Assembly (NCBI RefSeq): GCF_000169095.1
Contig: NZ_AAVU01000004.1
Span: 124,001 to 188,000 of the forward strand
Origin: Lyngbya sp. PCC 8106
Lineage (GTDB): Bacteria > Cyanobacteriota > Cyanobacteriia > Cyanobacteriales > Microcoleaceae
Length of the DNA stretch: 64,000 bases
Direction of reading: 5' to 3'
The notes under the pieces were generated by a model that saw nothing but the letters and a program-made list of their open reading frames with translations, made no database searches and was not told the DNA's origin. The position numbers were made by a program, and so were the translations under genes. Position 1 is the first letter of the stretch; each line of letters opens with the position of its first letter. Positions 1-8,007 of this stretch are shown here, one piece after another.

Positions 1-879
1 TTGCGGTTTACAACCGACTTCCAACTCAATCCACTGATCTTCTTCTCTGGCTTGAGTCTTCATACAAGCGACTCCAGATTCATCGAGTACACTCACCTCC
101 AAACCCGCAGGTAAATAAATGTTGTCTTCAAAGGAATAAAGTCTCATTTTAACATCAACTTCTTCTGTAGAATTTTCGCTGACTCTGACCGTTAATACAA
201 TGGCTGGCTTGGTGGGATCATTTTCCCATTGAATCACTTTACCTCGAATAAAGCTTTGTTCTAAAGACTTTACAGTGCGGAAATTAGTCCCTCTTGTTGG
301 TAGTGAATTAAAACTTATATCTCCATTGGGAATAGGTAACAATTGTATCGGTTGCCATTCAGATTGAGTTAGGTTTTTCCATAAATTTTTCCATTTGCGA
401 TGCCAGTCTATTGTATCAATTAAATGATCAAGGGGATGAAGCTCATCGAGAGGGATAGATTCAGGAGGACAAGCAATTTCTTGAGCGGAAACAAACCCTA
501 ATAACTTGACTTGTTGGAGGTCTTCACTCAACTGAACCGTAACATAACCTAAACGGTTATCAGCAACTTCTGGAGAAATTTCTAAATGATCTTGATTGGG
601 TAAAATCGGAATACATTCTAGTTTACCTAAATGGGGTAAAACTAAGTCAGCTACATTAAACATCGCTCTTTTAGTTGGATGCCAACAATCTCCTTGATCA
701 ATTGCAGTAGAAATAGACAGCCATCCCAGATAATCTCGCACCGCAACAACTGCTAATGTATTGAGATAAACCTGTTTTCCTTTCTGTGGAGTGGCTTGTT
801 CTCTAGCAAATTGTTCGGCAAAACGGTGAGCATCTTGGCTGATCGGAACGGGTAAAGTTAAAGAGAAAGTTTGGTTCAT
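1..879 (-). CDS. DUF1822 family protein (3' end outside window)
   Basis: This frame is open from the ATG at 877-879 to the window edge, so about 293 residues are visible and the C-terminus is missing. The translation starts MNQTFSLTLPVPISQDAHRF and contains VRDYLGWLSIST, an arrangement I recognise from the cyanobacterial DUF1822 family, whose function is unknown. Its start codon overlaps the stop of the upstream sigma-like gene (ATGA at 876-879), so the two are probably translationally coupled. In cyanobacteria such pairs are often found together; that is family knowledge, not something shown here. No signal peptide or membrane segment is visible in the part present. The family call is by pattern recognition only. 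Confidence 0.75.
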   Translation of the reverse strand, partial: MNQTFSLTLPVPISQDAHRFAEQFAREQATPQKGKQVYLNTLAVVAVRDYLGWLSISTAIDQGDCWHPTKRAMFNVADLVLPHLGKLECIPILPNQDHLEISPEVADNRLGYVTVQLSEDLQQVKLLGFVSAQEIACPPESIPLDELHPLDHLIDTIDWHRKWKNLWKNLTQSEWQPIQLLPIPNGDISFNSLPTRGTNFRTVKSLEQSFIRGKVIQWENDPTKPAIVLTVRVSENSTEEVDVKMRLYSFEDNIYLPAGLEVSVLDESGVACMKTQAREEDQWIELEVGCKPQ

Positions 880-1745
880 TTTTCTAGTCCAAAGCGTTTG
901 CTAATTTGATTACCAATTGTTTGTAATAAAGGCAGACATTTTCGCTTCCAGTGAGAGTAAAGCGTTTGGTTGCTGATATTATATTCTCGGGCGATCTCAG
1001 AAATTTTATGAGGAGGTTGTTGTAAAAGTAGGCGTATTGCTAAAATTTGGCAGTGACATTCGGGTTGTTTTTTGGGATAACAATTTTTGAGCAGATTTTC
1101 GGGATCTTGTTCAATATACTCCCACACTGTATCCCCAATACTTAAACGTCTTTCCTTTTGAGTTTGTTCGATCCATCCCTCAAGATTGGTGATAGCATTT
1201 GGATCTTCTAAGCGATCCATTAAAGTCGTTGATTCTCCCTGTTTGTTGCTGATTGGACGATCTAAACTTGGAGTATGATTAGTCGTAAACAAATCTCTAA
1301 CCCTCCATTTTAAATAACCATTAATCCAACGAATAAGGCTCTGTTCAATAGAAGGAGGACGGGGTTCAAAAGATTGAATGTTTTTACACACCCATTCTAG
1401 AGTACGATTGAGCGCCTCAGAATAGTCTGAATGGGTGGAACGGTATAAATCAGGATGTCCTTGGATGATAATCAGGAGTCGAGTTAGGGCTTTACGTCCT
1501 TTGGAACTGGTGTGTTCAAATTGCTGGAGTTGCTCGATTAAGTCTTGAATTTGTTGATCCACAGCGCGCGCTCTCCTCTGTAGCTGCATCTCTATATGGT
1601 TTTGTTGCGGGTAAGAAACCCGAAGATGCTTTGAGTGTAACGGACAAGGAGGAGATAAAGAGTAGTATGGCTCTCTCAGTCGGGTTTGTGTCATAAAATT
1701 GATGGACTGATCAGGATATACTGCCATATCAGCGAGGTCAGTCAA
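876..1745 (-). CDS. Sigma-70-like regulatory protein paired with DUF1822
   Basis: A 289-residue protein. The C-terminal part (about residues 235-289) looks like a sigma region 4 or other helix-turn-helix: PPHKISEIAREYNISNQTLY, followed by a basic stretch. The middle (about 120-200) resembles region 2-like helices (WINGYLKWRVRDLF). The N-terminus carries a poorly conserved 50-residue extension, so the real start may be an internal ATG such as the one before QLQRRARAVDQQ. It overlaps the DUF1822 gene by an ATGA junction and probably forms an operon with it. It may direct RNA polymerase to a small gene set or act as a DNA-binding regulator. It lacks a clear full region 2.4, so true sigma activity is uncertain. 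Confidence 0.6.
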   Translation of the reverse strand: MTDLADMAVYPDQSINFMTQTRLREPYYSLSPPCPLHSKHLRVSYPQQNHIEMQLQRRARAVDQQIQDLIEQLQQFEHTSSKGRKALTRLLIIIQGHPDLYRSTHSDYSEALNRTLEWVCKNIQSFEPRPPSIEQSLIRWINGYLKWRVRDLFTTNHTPSLDRPISNKQGESTTLMDRLEDPNAITNLEGWIEQTQKERRLSIGDTVWEYIEQDPENLLKNCYPKKQPECHCQILAIRLLLQQPPHKISEIAREYNISNQTLYSHWKRKCLPLLQTIGNQISKRFGLEK

Positions 1746-2041
1746 ATTTATGAAAAGTTTGCCAGATGTGATTCTCGGCTACATCTGAGAACTTAGAAAG
1801 CCCAGCTCTCAAGCCTTCTGTGAGCTTGATCTGCTTCCACCTCAACTTCCGGATTTTAGTTGATTTAAACGAATATACGGATGTTAGAATAAACTCGAAG
1901 TCTCATCATTTCCCCAGATTCACTGATTTTCACTTCTCAGTCATGTCCAACTCATATCCCAATCTTTACTGAAGCTTTACAGAGAAAGCCTTTAAACTTT
2001 ACAAAAACACCTAGTATCTTTACAAGAAATGCTCCTATAAT
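1746..2041 (+). promoter_or_regulatory. Intergenic region with helically phased CTTTAC repeats and a -10 box
   Basis: No convincing gene lies here. CTTTAC occurs at 1964, 1975, 1997 and 2018, that is at intervals of 11, 22 and 21 bp, on one face of the helix. The TATAAT at 2036-2041 is a good -10 box, but no -35 hexamer sits at the right distance. The layout suggests a promoter driven by an OmpR/PhoB-type activator that binds direct repeats. It would serve the glycosyltransferase gene beginning at 2308. Regulator identity is not known. Confidence 0.55.
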
Positions 2042-2066
2042 CCAATTAAGAGAAGCGAAGCATTAA

Positions 2067-2321
2067 TTGAACTTTAAAAAAGATTTTATCCCTAAAATCT
2101 TAGTTAAAGAGCGATTAGTGAATAGAGTTCAGGAACCCATTCAGACCGAAGTTGAAGCTGTTGGTGTCTCGATGTCAGCGACTAAACTTCAAGTGAAACT
2201 TCCCATACAAAAGTTCACTCCCTGCCCTAGTGCAAAATCCTACACTTACGACAGAGAGTTTATCAGGGGATCTAATCAATCTAGCCATTTAATCAGAACT
2301 TTTACCTATGAATACCGTTAA
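2067..2321 (+). CDS. Possible leader ORF, doubtful
   Basis: An 84-codon frame begins with TTG just after the predicted transcription start (the -10 box is at 2036-2041) and overlaps the first 14 bases of the next gene. I recognise no family, and there is no clear ribosome binding site. It could be a translated leader for the glycosyltransferase gene, or simply an open stretch of a long 5' untranslated region. I keep it because of its position between promoter and gene. Confidence that it is translated is low. Confidence 0.25.
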   Translation: MNFKKDFIPKILVKERLVNRVQEPIQTEVEAVGVSMSATKLQVKLPIQKFTPCPSAKSYTYDREFIRGSNQSSHLIRTFTYEYR

Positions 2322-3483
2322 AATTCTTAATGTAAATATTGATAACCTGTCTACTGAGGAGCTACTTCAGAAGTTAGGTCAACAGGGTGGTGTTGTTTTT
2401 ACACCGAATGTAGATCACTTGATTAATCTTCAACGGGATGAAGAGTTCTACAAAATCTATCAAAACTCAGATTACAAAGTTTGTGATAGTCAAGTCTTAT
2501 ATTATGCCTCCCGCCTTCTCGGTCAACCTATACGTGAGAAGATATCCGGCTCTGATTTATTCCCCGCTTTTTACAGATATTATAAAAATTGCGAAAATAC
2601 GACTATCTTTTTACTCGGTGCAGGTGAAGGGGTAGGTGTTCGCGCTCAAGAAAAAATTAATAGCATGGTCGGGCGAGAAATGGTAATCGATACTTATTCT
2701 CCGCCCTATGGTTTTGAGAAAGATGAAGTCGAATGCCAAAGAATCGTTGAGCGAATCAACCAGTCAGGAGCCACTGTATTAGCGGTTGGTTTAGGGGCGC
2801 CCAAGCAGGAAAAATGGATCGTTAAGCACAAACACAAGCTTAAAACTATTCGCATCTTCCTAGCAATTGGAGCTTCCATTGACTTTGAGGCGGGTGAAAA
2901 ACCTCGTTCTCCGCAATGGATGAGCGAACTGGGAATTGAATGGCTCTATCGACTCTCCTGCGAACCCAAGCGACTCTGGAAACGCTATCTAGTTGATGAT
3001 CTTCCCTTCGTGTGGTTAGTGATGAAGCAATGGCTTAACCTGTATAGTTCACCTCAGTTTTCCCTTTTCTCGTCTGTAACCCCCGGTTTGCAGATGCCGT
3101 TATTAGGTCAAGTCTTGCAAGAAGCAGGTTTGCTCACTCCCGCTCAGGTGAATCGGGTTTTAGATACTCAGGCCAGACAACGTAATCTTCGATTTGGAGA
3201 GATTGTCGCCAATCAGGGATGGGTTCATCAAGAAACCATCAACTTCTTCGCCGAACAATTACCGCAAATGGCGATGGAATCTCGAAAGCAGCCGATTGGT
3301 CACTACTTGAAAGCGGCTAAGTTGCTCAACGATGAACAAATTGAAGCTATCTTAATCGAACAAAGCCGAACCCAGATGCGTTTTGGAGAAATCGCGGTTG
3401 ATCAGGGATTGCTGAAAAATGAAACCGTTGACTCCATCTTACGTTATCTTCAAGGTGACTTAAGCAATGTGATCGCGGCTTAA
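2308..3483 (+). CDS. WecG/TagA/CpsF-family glycosyltransferase with C-terminal MshEN-like repeats
   Basis: A 391-residue two-part protein. Residues 1 to about 235 are a WecG/TagA/CpsF (GT26) glycosyltransferase: the N-terminal VFTPNVDHL, the central GAGEGVG and the AVGLGAPKQEKWI motif are all visible. Members transfer ManNAc-type sugars to undecaprenyl-linked carriers at the inner face of the membrane during surface polysaccharide synthesis. Residues about 262-391 hold two related units built on LL(T/N)xxQ(V/I)xxxL and FGEI(V/A), resembling the small N-terminal modules of GspE/MshE ATPases, where related MshEN domains bind c-di-GMP. The glycosyltransferase call is strong; any nucleotide sensing is inference. 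The ATG at 2308 fits the family start. A terminator follows at 3522. Confidence 0.85.
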   Translation: MNTVKILNVNIDNLSTEELLQKLGQQGGVVFTPNVDHLINLQRDEEFYKIYQNSDYKVCDSQVLYYASRLLGQPIREKISGSDLFPAFYRYYKNCENTTIFLLGAGEGVGVRAQEKINSMVGREMVIDTYSPPYGFEKDEVECQRIVERINQSGATVLAVGLGAPKQEKWIVKHKHKLKTIRIFLAIGASIDFEAGEKPRSPQWMSELGIEWLYRLSCEPKRLWKRYLVDDLPFVWLVMKQWLNLYSSPQFSLFSSVTPGLQMPLLGQVLQEAGLLTPAQVNRVLDTQARQRNLRFGEIVANQGWVHQETINFFAEQLPQMAMESRKQPIGHYLKAAKLLNDEQIEAILIEQSRTQMRFGEIAVDQGLLKNETVDSILRYLQGDLSNVIAA

Positions 3484-3521
3484 TCACCCCTAACTAGAAC
3501 AAATCCCCATTTCTCGCACTC

Positions 3522-3552
3522 AAAAGCCAGAGCCTTGCTCTCGGCTTTTTTA
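3522..3552 (+). terminator. Rho-independent terminator after the WecG-like gene
   Basis: The arms AAAGCCAGAGC and GCTCTCGGCTTT pair around a CTT loop with one bulged base, followed directly by a run of T. It lies 40 bp past the stop codon of the glycosyltransferase gene, the expected place for its terminator. Confidence 0.8.
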
Positions 3553-3760
3553 TGACTTCTAGGCAATTTTAGGATAGGATTGTTTATTGAAAATCTAAAA
3601 TTAGAGTTGGCGATCAACTTGTCGATCTGCAAAAAATCCCAAGCAAATCCGCCCGAAACTGAACTCCAATTTTTCCAATAGGAGGTATATTGTAGTCTTG
3701 TTGTGCTTTTTGCATCGAGTCCATTTCCCTATTCCTGTTTCGGTGTGACAACATCACTTT

Positions 3761-4900
3761 ATGATTCACCCCAAACGCCGTACTTCTCAATCTCGAATTC
3801 ACCGATCTCGAATTCACTATGTTCGTATTTTCTTACTAACGATCGCAATCACATTTATCGGTTCAACGGCGATCATGCTTGCAAAAATAGTGCTGTCATC
3901 GTCTCCAACAAAATCAATTCGTTCAACTCCAACTGTATTATCTAATGCTGATGGTAGTCTGATCTATAATATTCAACAACCTCCTCAACTGCTTGAGAGC
4001 GAAACCCTTCAGAATATTGTCGATGAAACCGTTAAACTCGCAGCAGACAAACAACTCCCCACTGATTCTTTATCCATTACTTTAATCGACGTTAGCGGTT
4101 CAAAAATCCATACCCATGCAGGTTACAACAATACGATTCTGAGATTTCCAGCGAGTGTCGCTAAGTTATTCTGGTTGGTTGGTTTCTTGGGGTATTCCGA
4201 AGCAGGTCTCATTCAAGACGAATCTGCCTATTATGTCGATTTATCAAATATGATGCGGATTTCAGATAATGATTCAGCCAGTCGAATTTTAGATAGTATT
4301 ACCCGAACGAAATCAGGAAAAGATTTAGAAGGAAAAGCCTTAGAAACTTGGATTAATAAACGTCATCAAGTTAATATTTTTTTCAGAGAAGCTGGTTATA
4401 CTGGGATCAAACTTTCGGTCAAAAATTATCCCCTTGCTAACGGAGAAGAAAAACCCATCGGACGAGATTTTCAACTTTGGAAAAATTCTTTTTTGGCAGG
4501 CGGAAATCGCATGACGACCGATCAAGTGGCTCGGCTTTTGTATGAAATCTACACCAAACAAGCTATCTCAGAAACCGCTTCGACAAAAATTGCTTATCTG
4601 TTAACTAGAGACTTGAACCCCGAAGCTTGGCAAGATGAACAACTAAACTCTATCGAAGGATTTTTAGGGGAATCTTTACCCACTAATATTTATTTTGGCT
4701 CTAAAATCGGTTATACCAGTCATTCCCGTCAGGAAGTCGCATTTATCAGAACGATAGATGACAAAGCGATTTATATCCTGGCAATTTTTGCCAATAATTC
4801 TGCTTACGCCGAAGATGAAGAAATTTTCCCGCAAATGTCGCGTTATATTTTTGATCAGCTTAACGGTTCAGCTACTCCGTTAACTTCTAATAACAATTAG
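3761..4900 (+). CDS. Serine hydrolase, class A beta-lactamase-like fold, membrane-anchored
   Basis: A 379-residue protein with a basic N-terminus and one membrane segment (about residues 22-45, FLLTIAITFIGSTAIML), so the catalytic part is periplasmic. The S-x-x-K motif is S132-V-A-K135 (PASVAKLF), and an SDN motif follows at 168-170 (ISDNDSAS). The third motif seems to be KIG near residue 317 (SKIGYTSHSR) instead of KTG or KSG. This matches cyanobacterial beta-lactamase-class-A/penicillin-binding-like serine hydrolases. A role in peptidoglycan turnover is more likely than antibiotic resistance, but that is inference. The gene is convergent with rplL, and an inverted repeat lies in the gap. 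Confidence 0.8.
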   Translation: MIHPKRRTSQSRIHRSRIHYVRIFLLTIAITFIGSTAIMLAKIVLSSSPTKSIRSTPTVLSNADGSLIYNIQQPPQLLESETLQNIVDETVKLAADKQLPTDSLSITLIDVSGSKIHTHAGYNNTILRFPASVAKLFWLVGFLGYSEAGLIQDESAYYVDLSNMMRISDNDSASRILDSITRTKSGKDLEGKALETWINKRHQVNIFFREAGYTGIKLSVKNYPLANGEEKPIGRDFQLWKNSFLAGGNRMTTDQVARLLYEIYTKQAISETASTKIAYLLTRDLNPEAWQDEQLNSIEGFLGESLPTNIYFGSKIGYTSHSRQEVAFIRTIDDKAIYILAIFANNSAYAEDEEIFPQMSRYIFDQLNGSATPLTSNNN

Positions 4901-4917
4901 ATTTTTATTAAAGCTTA

Positions 4918-4936
4918 GGGTAGGCATTGCCTACCC
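4918..4936. terminator. Inverted repeat between convergent genes
   Basis: GGGTAGGCATTGCCTACCC is a near-perfect palindrome able to form a 7-9 bp stem, in the 75-bp gap between the ends of the serine hydrolase gene and rplL. Neither side has a strong T run, so it may be a weak bidirectional terminator or simply one of the short palindromes common in cyanobacterial genomes. Confidence 0.4.
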
Positions 4937-4975
4937 CAGAGTGATTTGAGGATCTGAGAATTCTCTTAATTGATC

Positions 4976-5374
4976 CTATTTAACCGTTACTTTAGCACCG
5001 GCTTCTTCAAGCTGTTTCTTGACGCTCTCTGCATCTTCTTTGCTAGTCGCTTCTTTGATCGGCTTGGGTGCGCTTTCAACGAGGTCTTTTGCTTCTTTCA
5101 AACCTAAGCCTGTAATGGTACGAACCACTTTAAGAATTGCAATCTTCTTATCTGAGGGAAACTCATCGAGGATGACATCGAATTCTGTTTTTTCCTCGAC
5201 TTCTTCTGTGGCAGGGCTGGGAACATTCACGCCCGGAGCCATCATCATTCCACCGCCACCTACAGCCGAAGCATCGACTCCAAAGGCGTCTTCAATTTGC
5301 TTGACTAACTCAGAAGCTTCAAGCAGAGACAAGGATTTTAACTGTTCTAAAATTTCGTCGGTTTTAGCAGACAT
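4976..5374 (-). CDS. rplL: 50S ribosomal protein L7/L12
   Basis: The 132-residue stalk protein L7/L12 recruits translation factors to the ribosome. The N-terminal dimerisation helix (about 1-35), an Ala/Gly/Pro hinge (about 36-60) and the C-terminal domain (TEFDVILDEFPSDKKIAILK, then GLGLKEAKDLVESAPKPIKE) are all present and of normal length. A good AGGAG lies 8 bases before the ATG. It is the last gene of the ribosomal operon, 65 bp after rplJ, and is probably cotranscribed with it. Confidence 0.97.
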   Translation of the reverse strand: MSAKTDEILEQLKSLSLLEASELVKQIEDAFGVDASAVGGGGMMMAPGVNVPSPATEEVEEKTEFDVILDEFPSDKKIAILKVVRTITGLGLKEAKDLVESAPKPIKEATSKEDAESVKKQLEEAGAKVTVK

Positions 5375-5439
5375 GGATTAACTCCTGAGAAACAATTGAC
5401 AAACAATAAATCATTAACACCTACTTAACCTCGCACGGG

Positions 5440-6012
5440 TTAAGCTGCATCGGCAGAATCTTCCTTCTCGGAAACCGCTTTGACAACACGAACCAAGGAG
5501 GCAGGTACTTCTTTGATACCAACCGCCAGTTTTGTGGGGACTGCTTTTGTTCCCACTGCCAGTTTTGTGGGGATGGAATTGATGACTCCGGCAATTTTGG
5601 CCATCAGTTCTTCCTTCGTCGGCAGTTCAGTGATCGCCTTGACATCATCAACGCTCAAGGCTCGGCCTTCCATAACTCCACCGCGCAGTTCGGTTTTTTT
5701 GGAGTCTTTTTGGAAAGCTTGGTAAGCTTTAATCGCGGCGCCGAAATCGTCTTGAGCAAAGATAAATGCAGAGCTTCCACTCAGAAACTCTTGCATCACT
5801 TCCCAAGTCTCGTTACCCTCAACTGCTTTACGCATGAAGGTGTTTTTGGTGACTTTGCAGGTACTCCCTGTTTCCCGCAGACGATTTCGCAAATCGGTGA
5901 TTTGAGCAACAGATAGGCCTTTGTAGTCAATGATTAAGGCTAGTTGAGCTTCGCTCAATATCTGTTTGAGATCCGCGACAATCTCTTGTTTTTCGGTTAC
6001 GGTTCTCCCCAT
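5440..6012 (-). CDS. rplJ: 50S ribosomal protein L10
   Basis: L10 (190 residues) anchors the L7/L12 dimers to the ribosome. The conserved N-terminal RNA-binding domain is clear (KQEIVADLKQILSEAQLALI, DYKGLSVAQITDLRNRLR), and the C-terminal helix carries the L12-binding region. Near residues 140-172 an 11-residue unit of the form PTKLAVGTKAV occurs twice in a row and then a diverged third time (PASLVRVVKAV). In DNA this is a 33-bp tandem duplication, so the C-terminal helix is longer than usual. The leader upstream (6013-6160) contains a terminator hairpin. It forms an operon with rplL. Confidence 0.96.
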   Translation of the reverse strand: MGRTVTEKQEIVADLKQILSEAQLALIIDYKGLSVAQITDLRNRLRETGSTCKVTKNTFMRKAVEGNETWEVMQEFLSGSSAFIFAQDDFGAAIKAYQAFQKDSKKTELRGGVMEGRALSVDDVKAITELPTKEELMAKIAGVINSIPTKLAVGTKAVPTKLAVGIKEVPASLVRVVKAVSEKEDSADAA

Positions 6013-6113
6013 TGGTCTTTGATCTCCATTGTGGATGACAATCCACTTACATCGGGTCGAATCAATGACAGCTTTTGATGTCGATCTCTAGCCAGAAATC
6101 TTGATTCGCCATA

Positions 6114-6140
6114 AAAAATCCCCGGCTCGATTGGCCGAGG
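6114..6140 (-). terminator. Terminator/attenuator hairpin in the rplJ leader
   Basis: On the minus strand CCTCGGC and GCCGGGG form a 7-bp stem around CAATCGA, followed by ATTTTTT. It lies about 100 bp before the rplJ start codon, between rplA and rplJ. It could end transcripts from the upstream secE-rplA operon, or act as an attenuator of the kind known for autoregulated L10 leaders. The sequence alone does not decide between the two. Confidence 0.7.
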
Positions 6141-6334
6141 TTGAAGACTGAAAATCTAATCGATCAAAATGTAAGCAGTGTTCTGCTTGATCTTTAATCT
6201 TAAATTTTATATCTTCTAACCTCGGCAGGATATTAAGCGACTTGCACCTGCTGTCTTTGGTTAATCCAGATTTTTAGTTTATGGATTTCGCTTAAACTTT
6301 TGACAATAGACCATTATCTGATCATTGCCTACTT

Positions 6335-6700
6335 TTTTGACACTCCCACGCCGTAAACGGCGGGGATTCTTGGTTCAGCGAGTCCATTTAATACAGATAG
6401 GTTGCCCTATCTATACCAGAGATGAATTCTCCCCAAGCGTTTTGCTCCATTTCAGAAACCTGTTTGGGTATGCCCTACCCTACAGTTCAAAACCTAAAAT
6501 CTTGGTTTCTCTGTACTTGTTGCTTGAAGCTTTTACCCGCACAAGCTTTCCCGTGCGGAACCCCATAACTTCAGTGCGTCAAGGTGCGTTGCCTTTCGGT
6601 GACTGGGTTTTTAATGTGGTTGATTACCCTTTCCACAAAAGAAAGTTTAACATAAAGCCGTCCTAAAGGACGAGGCTTGTATCCCAATTTTTTCGGTCAA
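6335..6700 (-). mobile_element. Element A: TnpB-less IS200/IS605-type element with omega-RNA-like interior (family 1)
   Basis: A segment of about 366 bp matches element B (54712-55080) along its whole length on the opposite strand. Read on the minus strand, the left end starts near TTGACCGAAAAAATTGGG, and the right end carries the hairpin CCCCGCCGTTTACGGCGTGGG followed by AGTGTCAAAA. These ends resemble those of cyanobacterial IS605/IS1341 tnpB elements (family knowledge). No transposase or TnpB is encoded; the 113-codon plus-strand frame is antisense and only partly matched in copy B. Interior hairpins at 6538-6557 and 6395-6412 (GCAA tetraloop) are kept, with a compensatory change between copies. 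It lies between rplA and the rplJ leader, in the direction of operon transcription. Confidence 0.75.
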
Positions 6701-6741
6701 CCTCAACGGGCAGTTTGGGGTCGAAGTTGACGCCGCTAGAA

Positions 6742-7458
6742 TTAGGCAACTTCAGTGATTTTGGTTTCCCGTAGGGTATAAATATCTACTGGAATAGATG
6801 GCCCCATCGTTGCTGAAACGTACACACTCCGCCAGTAACGACCTTTTGCGCCGGAAGGACGGTTGCGATCAATACATTCTTGCAACGCACACAAATTCAC
6901 CAGCAAGTCTTCGGCAGAGAAGGCGGTTTTCCCAAACATGACATGAACGATTCCAGTCCGATCTGCCCGAAATTCTAGTTTTCCAGCTTTGAATTCCTGA
7001 ATCGCCTGAGCGACATCTGTTGTGACTGTTCCTCCCTTGGGAGAAGGCATCAATCCTTTTGGCCCTAATAAACGACCCAGTTTGGCAACTTGGGGCATCA
7101 TATCTGGTGTCGCAATCAAGCAATCAAAATCCAGCATTCCTTTCTGGATGTCGTTGATCAGATCTTCAGAACCCGCAATATCGGCACCTGAAGTTAGGGC
7201 TTCATTCACCTTTTCACCCTTAGCTAAAACGGCGACCCGAATGGTTTGACCTGTTCCTTTCGGTAAGGTGACAGTGGTTCGCAGTTGTTGGTCGGTGTAT
7301 TTCGGATCAATTCCTAAACGTATATGCGCTTCTGCCGATTCTGGGAATTTGGCTGTGGCTGTTTCCTTTAGGAGTTGAATCGCTTCTAAAGGTTCATAGG
7401 CCCGGTCTTCGACCTTTTTCAGCACTTCCTGTAATCGACGCGAGATTTTTTTTGCCAT
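6742..7458 (-). CDS. rplA: 50S ribosomal protein L1
   Basis: L1 (238 residues) binds 23S rRNA at the L1 stalk and often represses its own operon. The conserved pieces are in order: EAHIRLGIDPKYTDQQLRTTV, TLPKGTGQ, ATPDMMPQVAKLGRLLGPKGLMPSPKGGTV, and near the end the conserved serine/threonine motif SATMGPSIPVD. The length is normal. It lies 117 bp downstream of rplK. Mobile element A begins only 41 bp past its stop codon, so this end of the operon has been rearranged. Confidence 0.97.
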   Translation of the reverse strand: MAKKISRRLQEVLKKVEDRAYEPLEAIQLLKETATAKFPESAEAHIRLGIDPKYTDQQLRTTVTLPKGTGQTIRVAVLAKGEKVNEALTSGADIAGSEDLINDIQKGMLDFDCLIATPDMMPQVAKLGRLLGPKGLMPSPKGGTVTTDVAQAIQEFKAGKLEFRADRTGIVHVMFGKTAFSAEDLLVNLCALQECIDRNRPSGAKGRYWRSVYVSATMGPSIPVDIYTLRETKITEVA

Positions 7459-7575
7459 TATTTTCTCCTTGGGGTCATAAGCGAAGTTGGACTTCTCCCC
7501 CGATAGTTTGCACTGACAGTTCGTTATTAATCTCGTGACTAACGAGTTGTAGAATCTGCTTAAGCCATAGGGCTG

Positions 7576-8004
7576 TTAATCAGCACTCACTTCGACACCC
7601 ATATTGCGAGCGGTTCCTGCTACGATTTTCATCGCTGCTTCGATATCGTTCGCATTCAGGTCAGGCATTTTGGTTTCTGCAATTTCTCGTAGTTGGGCTT
7701 GGGAAAGCTTACCCACTTTGCGAGTATGAGGTTCGCCTGAACCTTTTTCAATGCCGAGTGCTTTTTTGATCAGTACGGAAGCGGGTGGGGTTTTGAGAAT
7801 AAAGGTGAAACTGCGGTCTTCATAAACCGAAATTTCTACCGGAATCACTAGGCCCGCTTTATCGGCTGTTTTGGCGTTGTATTCTTTGCAAAACGCCATG
7901 ATGTTGACCCCATGTTGACCCAAAGCTGGGCCAATCGGTGGGGCTGGGTTGGCTTTCCCCGCAGTGATTGCCAACTTAATGACTGCTACTATCTTCTTTG
8001 CCAT
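7576..8004 (-). CDS. rplK: 50S ribosomal protein L11
   Basis: L11 (142 residues) forms part of the GTPase-associated centre with 23S rRNA. The family signature is clear: AGKANPAPPIGPALGQHGVN near the N-terminus and the C-terminal RNA-binding domain with KTPPASVLIKKALG and MPDLNANDIEAAMKIVAGTARNMGV. Length is standard. It starts three bases after the nusG stop codon, which argues for tight coupling in the secE-nusG-rplK-rplA operon. Confidence 0.97.
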   Translation of the reverse strand: MAKKIVAVIKLAITAGKANPAPPIGPALGQHGVNIMAFCKEYNAKTADKAGLVIPVEISVYEDRSFTFILKTPPASVLIKKALGIEKGSGEPHTRKVGKLSQAQLREIAETKMPDLNANDIEAAMKIVAGTARNMGVEVSAD

Positions 8005-8007
8005 TCC

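Noticed and set aside
3614..3945. Small frames on both strands before the serine hydrolase
   Set aside because: They overlap the real gene or its 5' region and lack family features.
6325..6666. 113-codon plus-strand frame inside element A
   Set aside because: It is antisense to the predicted RNA. The matching frame in element B is shorter and broken by stops, so it is not a conserved protein.
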